A DNA stretch of 19,499 nucleotides, from assembly GCA_964195545.1 (NCBI GenBank), contig CAXMQQ010000027.1:1-19499 (forward strand). The letters run 5' to 3'. This stretch comes from JAHEEL01 sp964195545 (lineage in GTDB: Bacteria; Actinomycetota; Acidimicrobiia; Spongiisociales; UBA5794). Of the stretch, positions 14,858 to 19,499 are shown in pieces; the first letter of the stretch is position 1, and each line of letters opens with the position of its first letter. A program made the translations under genes and the position numbers. Under the pieces are notes generated by a model. It ran no database searches and had not been told where the DNA came from. It saw nothing but the letters and a program-made list of their open reading frames with translations.

Positions 14858-15092
14858 CAGTGGCTGCGACCACGCCATCGAGTACATCTATCAGTATCTG
14901 GACGATGAGATTTCGGTCGTCCATTCCTCGCGAGTCAAACTGCACCTCAGACGATGCTCTCGGTGCATGAACGCCTACGAATTCGAAACCAAGCTCAAGG
15001 GCGTGATCCGCGAGCGGGGCCACACCGAACCACCTCCTGAGCTCTTCGACAAGCTCCGGACGATGATCCAAGAAGAGGGCAAGGAGCGGTGA
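14853..15092 (+). CDS. Zinc-binding anti-sigma factor (ZAS/RsrA-like)
   Basis: A cytoplasmic anti-sigma factor of 79 residues. The ZAS motif is complete: Cys5, then His31-x3-Cys35-x2-Cys38 (HLRRCSRC), the arrangement of redox-sensing RsrA-type proteins. The N-terminal helix AIEYIYQYLDDEIS matches their YxYLDGE block. RsrA-type proteins hold an ECF sigma factor inactive until oxidation releases zinc. The cognate sigma gene normally lies directly upstream; here the upstream side holds the decayed minus-strand operon, so the partner is elsewhere or lost. ATG 14853 has AAGG seven bases before it. ATG 14817 is an in-frame alternative adding 12 residues. The translation upstream of that shows no family similarity. 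Confidence 0.85.
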   Translation: MSSGCDHAIEYIYQYLDDEISVVHSSRVKLHLRRCSRCMNAYEFETKLKGVIRERGHTEPPPELFDKLRTMIQEEGKER

Positions 15093-15121
15093 TTGGTCGC
15101 TGAGCCGCCCATCGCCGCTCC

Positions 15122-15214
15122 GTACTGAGTGCCGAGTATTGAGCACCGAGTAGCAGGATGTCGTACTCGGTACTCGGCAAAGGCTCCGTCTTCCTGTTCC
15201 CTGTCCCCCGTCAC
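15122..15214. repeat. Hairpin-forming GAGTA spacer repeat and CCTGT run
   Basis: TGCCGAGTA (15130-15138) and ACCGAGTA (15145-15152) pair in order with TACTCGGCA (15171-15179) and TACTCGGT (15164-15171). This gives a long stem with one bulge and an 11-base loop. It is followed by CCTGTTCCCTGTCCCCCGTC (15193-15212), whose complement resembles GACAGGGGACAG at 18178-18189. Confidence 0.7.
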
Positions 15215-15229
15215 CTTGTGCTGGGCGCG

Positions 15230-15263
15230 AGAGAGGGGCCACCCTGTTGGGTGGCCCCTCTCT
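15230..15263. terminator. Bidirectional terminator hairpin between convergent genes
   Basis: AGAGAGGGGCCACCC (15230-15244) pairs perfectly over 15 bp with 15249-15263 around a TGTT loop. Neither side has a T-tract. It lies between the anti-sigma gene and the end of the membrane-protein pair. Confidence 0.8.
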
Positions 15264-15283
15264 GTTGCGATCGACTTCTCCCG

Positions 15284-15901
15284 TCAGGTCGTCTTTGCGA
15301 TTTCGCGGATGCGGATCGACTGGTAGCGGATCACGTAGATGATCGTGCCCAACCCGAGTGCGATAGCGAATAGATAGAGCTGGACGGCGAAGCGGCGTGC
15401 CGCTTCGAGCCACAGATCCCACTGTTCGGCGTCGACGAGCGACAGGGTCTCAGCGTTGATCTGGACGCCGACCACGACGTGTCCGATGACCGCAGCCATC
15501 AGGATCATCATCGCCATCGCCATCAAACCGATGAACGCCTTGGCGGTGGCGGGCATCTTCAACGTCTTGACGTCGCTGCCGGCAGCCTCCTGCGTGCGCC
15601 CTCCGCCGACGCGGAATTCGCCGAGGATGCGTGCAATGGCGAATGAGATCCCGGTGAACACCATCGTGAATCCGAAGAACATCGCAGCGATGCCATAGTT
15701 GTTCAGCGACGCTGCGAGAACGGCGTCCCCGTCCGCGATGGCGGTTGCTTTGACGATCGCGAGGATCATCCCTGTGGCGAAGCCGATGAGTGACATGGCG
15801 AACGCCGGGGCCCAGAGCGTGCGTCCCGCCCTTTGGGGGACGTTGACATCGAGGGCCTTCGTCGATGTCTGAGTTTTGAAGTCGTATGTTGCAGTAGTCA
15901 T
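15284..15901 (-). CDS. Tandem-paralogue membrane protein, short form (four TM)
   Basis: I do not recognise this family. The protein has 205 residues with four hydrophobic helices near 30-52, 68-92, 120-146 and 170-193, and a basic C-terminus (RYQSIRIREIAK). Between helices two and three lies GGGRTQEAAGSDVKTLKMP, followed by ATAKAFIGLM. The upstream neighbour has GGGEVQEALGLPVMTLKMP then DTAKAFVVLM at the matching place, and the flanking WAPAFAM/WGPMLLM and WLEAARRFAVQLYLF/WLGPFRELGLGLLLA segments also align. The whole protein therefore matches the C-terminal two thirds of its neighbour. ATG 15901 follows AGGAGAAG, which overlaps the neighbour's stop; the gap is 12 bases, so the two are one operon. 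The tightly kept cytoplasmic loop suggests a shared binding surface. Confidence 0.85.
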   Translation of the reverse strand: MTTATYDFKTQTSTKALDVNVPQRAGRTLWAPAFAMSLIGFATGMILAIVKATAIADGDAVLAASLNNYGIAAMFFGFTMVFTGISFAIARILGEFRVGGGRTQEAAGSDVKTLKMPATAKAFIGLMAMAMMILMAAVIGHVVVGVQINAETLSLVDAEQWDLWLEAARRFAVQLYLFAIALGLGTIIYVIRYQSIRIREIAKTT

Positions 15902-15913
15902 AGTGATCTTCTC

Positions 15914-16861
15914 CTATTTGCCCGTGACAACGATGTCGTAGATGCGGGAGAACTGGAACCCGAGCGCCTTGGCGATCGTCGCCAGAGCCAGGATGATCCC
16001 TGCGAGCAGCAGGCCGAGGCCGAGCTCGCGGAACGGTCCGAGCCAAGAAGACCACAAGGCATACCGGGCGACGTCGTCGAATGTCGTGATATAGATGTAG
16101 AGGCCGAACTGGACGATCTCGATCATCAGACCCGCCATCATCAGAACGACGAACGCCTTCGCAGTATCCGGCATCTTGAGGGTCATCACCGGAAGGCCGA
16201 GCGCTTCTTGGACCTCGCCGCCGCCCTCACGCAACCCCGAAAGGATCGAAGCGAGCAGGAACGAGATCGAAGCGAGAACGAAGCCTTCACCAAGGAACTG
16301 GAGGCCCTGTGTCCATGCCCTGGCATCGAGTCCGGTGTTGGTGCCGACATTGGCAGCCCACACCCACGACACGACGAGTCCGGCGACGACGGACATGACA
16401 CCCATCAGCAGCATCGGACCCCACATCGTGTTCGCCATCTTGTGAATCGGGAGCCGTGACGGCGCCTTCGTCGACACCGTTGCCGCACCGAACTCCGTAT
16501 CGACGTCACCGGTCTTGATCGATCCGACTTCAGCTTCGGGACTCAACACGCCGAGCGACGTCTTGACGCTCTCCACCCTGATCCAGATCCTCACAAGGAT
16601 CCCAACCAAGACGACCGCAATCGCAGTCTTGAGCATCACGAGCGCCGTCGTATTCAAACCAAACGCCACCGCGAGCACCTGCCCGAGCGTCTCTTCGTCA
16701 CCGGCGCTACCAACAAGGCTCGCCGCATAGATACCGAGCGCCGCAACGACCATCCCGATCATCAAAGCCACAAGCCCGATTCCCAGACCGATCTTGCGAT
16801 GCCCCGTCTCCACCGAATAATTCACGTCCGGTCGGACGATTCTGTCAAGGGTTACTGACAT
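15914..16861 (-). CDS. Tandem-paralogue membrane protein, long form (six TM)
   Basis: Family not recognised. The protein has 315 residues and six probable membrane helices near 24-46, 62-92, 150-172, 185-212, 240-266 and 280-302. A soluble loop (about 96-145, rich in Ser/Asp/Glu) follows the first pair. The last four helices are homologous to the short paralogue, including the loop GGGEVQEALGLPVMTLKMP. The first two helices and the acidic loop are specific to this copy. ATG 16861 is chosen because AAGGAGAAG precedes it at good distance and because the 38-residue in-frame extension upstream looks non-coding. It is first in a two-gene operon, divergent from the radical SAM gene across a 165-base spacer with a 12-bp palindrome. 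Confidence 0.87.
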   Translation of the reverse strand: MSVTLDRIVRPDVNYSVETGHRKIGLGIGLVALMIGMVVAALGIYAASLVGSAGDEETLGQVLAVAFGLNTTALVMLKTAIAVVLVGILVRIWIRVESVKTSLGVLSPEAEVGSIKTGDVDTEFGAATVSTKAPSRLPIHKMANTMWGPMLLMGVMSVVAGLVVSWVWAANVGTNTGLDARAWTQGLQFLGEGFVLASISFLLASILSGLREGGGEVQEALGLPVMTLKMPDTAKAFVVLMMAGLMIEIVQFGLYIYITTFDDVARYALWSSWLGPFRELGLGLLLAGIILALATIAKALGFQFSRIYDIVVTGK

Positions 16862-16907
16862 GATCTTCTCCTTCTGCAGTGTCCCATTCCCCACCACAAC
16901 CACGGTG

Positions 16908-16919
16908 TCGGGGCCCCGA
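16908..16919. promoter_or_regulatory. 12-bp perfect palindrome in a divergent promoter region
   Basis: TCGGGGCCCCGA sits between the starts of the membrane-protein operon and the radical SAM gene. GTGTCGG occurs at its edge (16906) and again 22 bases on (16928). It could be an operator for either gene. Confidence 0.35.
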
Positions 16920-17026
16920 AGCCAAGAGTGTCGGCTGGGTGACAGTTGAGTGGGAGCAATGAGCTCGACCTGCATGGGATGCGGCCGCCGGCGTAGGCTC
17001 AGGGCGTAGGGACAGATCGGTACGTC

Positions 17027-18169
17027 ATGATCGAATCCACAGCGGCATCGTCCGAAAGCGCAGTGCCTCGCCGCGAGGATCTAGGCCCACCCGGATCTGT
17101 GGTGGTCACTCGGTTCTGGCATCGGCGGGACGACGGGCGGCTCCAGTGCGATCTCTGTCCCCGGGAGTGCAAGCTCCACGAGGGTCAGCGGGGCCTGTGC
17201 TACGTGCGTGCCCGGATCGATGACGAGATCGTCCTCACCACCTACGGACGTTCGAGCGGGTTCTGCGTCGATCCGATCGAGAAGAAGCCGCTCAATCACT
17301 TCCTTCCTGGGACGCCGGTGCTCTCGTTCGGCACCGCCGGCTGCAATCTGGCCTGCCGTTTCTGTCAGAACTGGGACATCTCCACCGCCAGGGAGTACGA
17401 CGTCCTCGCCGATGAGGCGAGTCCCGGGAAGGTGGCGAGAGTGGCCGCAGAACTCCGCGCACCGAGCATCGCCTTCACATACAACGACCCCGTCATCTTC
17501 CACGAGTACGCCATCGACATCGCAGACGCGGCGCGTGATCGGGCCATCCGTACGGTTGCGGTCACCGCCGGATACGTGAACCCTGAGCCTCGCAGGGAGT
17601 TCTACGCGCACATGGATGCGGCGAACATCGACCTCAAGGCCTTCACGGAGGAGTTCTATCACCGGACGTGTGCCGGTGCCCTCACCCCCGTGCTCGAGAC
17701 CCTCGAGTATGTGCGACACGAAACCGACGCCTGGCTCGAGATCACGACGCTGCTCATCCCCGGTCTCAACGACTCAGACAAGGAGCTCGACGAGATGACG
17801 AAGTGGGTCGTCGAGCACCTTGGCCCAGACGTTCCCCACCATTTCACGGCGTTCCATCCGTCCTACAAGATGATGGATCGACCGTCCACATCCGCGGCGA
17901 CGCTGAATCGTGCTCGGCGGATCGCGATAGGCAACGGGGAACGGTACGCCTACACAGGCAACGTCCACGACCCGACGGGCCAAACGACCTACTGCCATAA
18001 CTGCAGCACCGTCCTGATCGAGAGAAACGGATACCGGTTGGGCGAGTGGGGCCTCGATGCCGAAGGCCGCTGCGCACAGTGCGGTGCACCGTGCGCCGGC
18101 ATCTTCGAGTCCGAACCGGGCACATGGGGAGAACGTCGTCTCCCCGTACGACTCGCCGATCGGGATTAG
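17027..18169 (+). CDS. AmmeMemoRadiSam system radical SAM enzyme
   Basis: A cytoplasmic radical SAM enzyme of 380 residues, of the group once annotated as pyruvate-formate-lyase-activating-like and found with Memo and AMMECR1 proteins; the reaction is not established. The cluster motif is Cys106-x3-Cys110-x2-Cys113 (GCNLACRFCQNWDIS). It is preceded by a cysteine knot, Cys41/44/48/58 (CDLCPRECKLHEGQRGLCYVR), typical of this group, and followed by family blocks GRSSGFCVDPIEKKPLNHF and AFTYNDPVIFHEYA. A C-terminal zinc-ribbon-like set, Cys323/326/349/352/356, is present; many homologues end earlier, so this looks like an added domain. The start ATG has only AGGGA about 14 bases upstream; TAGGCT (16994-16999) is a possible -10. 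Memo lies 0.8 kb downstream on the other strand. Confidence 0.9.
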   Translation: MIESTAASSESAVPRREDLGPPGSVVVTRFWHRRDDGRLQCDLCPRECKLHEGQRGLCYVRARIDDEIVLTTYGRSSGFCVDPIEKKPLNHFLPGTPVLSFGTAGCNLACRFCQNWDISTAREYDVLADEASPGKVARVAAELRAPSIAFTYNDPVIFHEYAIDIADAARDRAIRTVAVTAGYVNPEPRREFYAHMDAANIDLKAFTEEFYHRTCAGALTPVLETLEYVRHETDAWLEITTLLIPGLNDSDKELDEMTKWVVEHLGPDVPHHFTAFHPSYKMMDRPSTSAATLNRARRIAIGNGERYAYTGNVHDPTGQTTYCHNCSTVLIERNGYRLGEWGLDAEGRCAQCGAPCAGIFESEPGTWGERRLPVRLADRD

Positions 18170-18175
18170 GCAGGG

Positions 18176-18210
18176 CGACAGGGGACAGCCAGACAGCAGA
18201 CGGCCAGACC
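18176..18210. repeat. Degenerate spacer repeat after the radical SAM gene
   Basis: GACAGGGGACAG (18178-18189), GACAGCCA (18184-18191) and GACAGCAGACGGCCAGA (18192-18208). The last matches 6246-6262 at 16 of 17 bases. Confidence 0.7.
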
Positions 18211-18240
18211 GATCCCTCACCGACCGCCGCGTACGCTGCC

Positions 18241-18270
18241 TTGAGCGATCCGATGTGCCCCCAGTATGCT
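18241..18270 (+). promoter_or_regulatory. Promoter of the MgtC-family gene
   Basis: TTGAGC (18241-18246) and TATGCT (18265-18270) with an 18-base spacer resemble a housekeeping promoter. The transcript would start near 18277, just before the AAGGGAG site at 18281-18287. Confidence 0.5.
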
Positions 18271-18291
18271 GCGACCTTCGAAGGGAGCCGT

Positions 18292-18951
18292 GTGCCTCCA
18301 AGCGATCTTGAACTCGTCCTCCGGCTGGTGCTCGCCGCCGTCCTCGGTGCCGCCCTCGGGGCAGAGAGAGAGGTCTTCCAGAAGACTGCGGGACTGCGGA
18401 CTCACACGCTGGTTGCTGTCGGCGCTGCGCTTTTCACGATCGCAGGTGCATACGCCTTCGAGGGTTCCGACGTGGACCCAACGCGGATCGCTGCCCAGGT
18501 CGTCACCGGAATCGGCTTCATCGGAGCCGGCGCGATGATCCGAACCGGGTTCACGGTCTCCGGCATCACGACGGCCGCAACGCTCTGGTTCGCCGCCGCG
18601 CTCGGTCTCGCAGCAGGTTTCGGCATGTACTTGTTCGCCGGTGTGGCGTTGGCTGTCGCCCTCGTCATCATGATCGGTTTCGCTCCGATCCGAAAGCGGA
18701 TCCATCGCGTGCAACGGATTGAACTCCTATACAGACCCGGTCACGGGACGATGACGCCGCTGTTCCAGTCCCTGAATGCCGTCGGCGCGACAGTGCACAA
18801 CATGACACTCAGCGAGAATGAAGGGATCCGGACGGTCTCGCTCGAGGTCCTCGGCCTTGGTGGCGACTCACTCGACGAAGTGATAGCCGCTCTCAGATCC
18901 CGCGACGAGGTTCTGAACGTGTCAACGGCGGCGGCCTCAGAAGCGACCTGA
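18292..18951 (+). CDS. MgtC/SapB-family membrane protein
   Basis: An inner-membrane protein of 219 residues. The N-terminal half has about four to five helices and the MgtC signature GAEREVFQKTAGLRTHTLV, followed by GIGFIGAGAMIRTG and SGITTAATLWFAAALG. The C-terminal part (about 140-219) is a soluble ACT-like domain (RIELLYRPGHGTM…). MgtC proteins are linked to growth at low Mg2+ and, in pathogens, to inhibition of the F-type ATPase; the role here is not shown. GTG 18292 is chosen because AAGGGAG ends four bases before it and because the family N-terminus begins at once (PPSDLELVLRLVLAAVLGA). The longer in-frame reading from 18046 overlaps the radical SAM gene and is rejected. Confidence 0.88.
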   Translation: MPPSDLELVLRLVLAAVLGAALGAEREVFQKTAGLRTHTLVAVGAALFTIAGAYAFEGSDVDPTRIAAQVVTGIGFIGAGAMIRTGFTVSGITTAATLWFAAALGLAAGFGMYLFAGVALAVALVIMIGFAPIRKRIHRVQRIELLYRPGHGTMTPLFQSLNAVGATVHNMTLSENEGIRTVSLEVLGLGGDSLDEVIAALRSRDEVLNVSTAAASEAT

Positions 18952-18974
18952 TCGCTTCGCGCCTGCGGGTCTTC

Positions 18975-19499
18975 TCAATCGCCAAACGCGAAGGTGCCGT
19001 ACCCGACCACACGGTCGTGCGGTCCTGCCGTATCTCCCGAGCTCCTGAGGTCCAGGGTCCGCATCTGATATCCCCGGCGTTTCGCGATGTGGAGCGCGGC
19101 CTGGATCCCTGTCCGACCACACGCCGATTCCCGTTCGAGGGCATTCGACTCGAAGCGCTCGATCGCATGAGTGGTTTCGGCATCGAGGCGGCGAGCCGTT
19201 TCATAGTCGTGGTAGTGAGACAGGTCGGACGAGACCAGCAACAGGCTCTCGTCATCCAGGAGCGGATCCACGACATCCGCGACATCGACCGGATCTACGT
19301 CACCGGTGAGCATGGGAACCACCGGAATGCCGGGGGCAATGATCTGAAGAAACGGAAGCTGGACCTCCAGGGAATGCTCCCGTTCGTGTGCGGCGGGTGA
19401 ATCCACGACGAGCGAGGACTTCAGGGCTCTGACTGCGCCCCGGTCATCGACCGCTGCGTCACCGAGTGGCGTCTCGAGATAGTCAACGCCGGGCAGCGT
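18975..19499 (-). CDS. Memo-family protein (AmmeMemoRadiSam system protein B), N-terminus beyond window
   Basis: 174 C-terminal residues are visible, about 60% of the family length, running in from the right edge. The family blocks are LETPLGD, REHSLEVQLPFLQ, VSSDLSHYHDYETARRLDA, ESACGRTGIQAAL (the Cys position conserved in human MEMO1) and DRVVGYGTFAFGD at the end. MEMO1 has the fold of extradiol dioxygenases and binds a metal through His/His/Cys. Bacterial members occur with AMMECR1 and the radical SAM enzyme. It converges on the MgtC gene (23-base gap). The AMMECR1 component is not visible and may lie to the right of the window. Confidence 0.9.
   Translation of the reverse strand, partial: TLPGVDYLETPLGDAAVDDRGAVRALKSSLVVDSPAAHEREHSLEVQLPFLQIIAPGIPVVPMLTGDVDPVDVADVVDPLLDDESLLLVSSDLSHYHDYETARRLDAETTHAIERFESNALERESACGRTGIQAALHIAKRRGYQMRTLDLRSSGDTAGPHDRVVGYGTFAFGD

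Noticed and set aside
18046..18291. Upstream extension of the MgtC reading frame
   Set aside because: It overlaps the radical SAM gene end and a spacer repeat. A promoter and ribosome site support GTG 18292.

Overview
The window is high-GC DNA with compact genes on both strands. Some genes have Shine-Dalgarno sites. Others appear to start leaderless, with a TANNNT box six bases before the start codon. It also carries a zinc-binding anti-sigma factor, PASTA and DUF4397-like repeats, a YwiC-like protein and an MgtC protein. This suggests a chromosomal segment of an Actinomycetota, probably an environmental lineage; the class cannot be fixed from sequence alone. I see no phage, transposase, CRISPR, rRNA or tRNA.

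Layout. Positions 1-3056 (minus) hold most of a large one-chain 2-oxoacid:ferredoxin oxidoreductase, cut by the left edge. Divergent to it is a bifunctional FTCD-type histidine/folate enzyme (3221-4870), then a small heptad-repeat coiled-coil membrane protein (5016-5312). A YwiC-like membrane protein (5337-6188, minus) faces a metallo-beta-lactamase-fold hydrolase (6338-7192). Next are a secreted, membrane-anchored DUF4397/PASTA protein with a strong terminator (7308-9106), a ClC-CBS-RCK_C anion transporter (9416-11434) and glucose-6-phosphate dehydrogenase (11611-13065).

Positions 13413-14705 (minus) are a decayed operon. Its last gene, NAD(P)H-hydrate epimerase, is intact. The two genes before it, a glycogen-debranching enzyme and a GH63/MGH1-like glucosidase, survive only as their N- and C-terminal ends with the middles deleted. 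The promoter and the ATGA junction to the epimerase gene are kept. An anti-sigma factor without an adjacent sigma gene follows (14853-15092), then a hairpin-rich spacer and a terminator.

Positions 15284-16861 (minus) encode two tandem paralogous membrane proteins of a family I do not recognise. The right end holds parts of the AmmeMemoRadiSam system: the radical SAM enzyme (17027-18169) and Memo (18975 to the edge, minus), with an MgtC-family protein between them.

Themes. The 2-oxoacid oxidoreductase and the radical SAM/Memo pair point to low-potential redox chemistry. G6PDH and NnrE sit convergently and concern NADPH supply and NAD(P)H repair. The least-described items are the tandem membrane pair, a family of degenerate spacer repeats sharing GACAGCCA and related words in several intergenic gaps, and the paired internal-deletion fossils.
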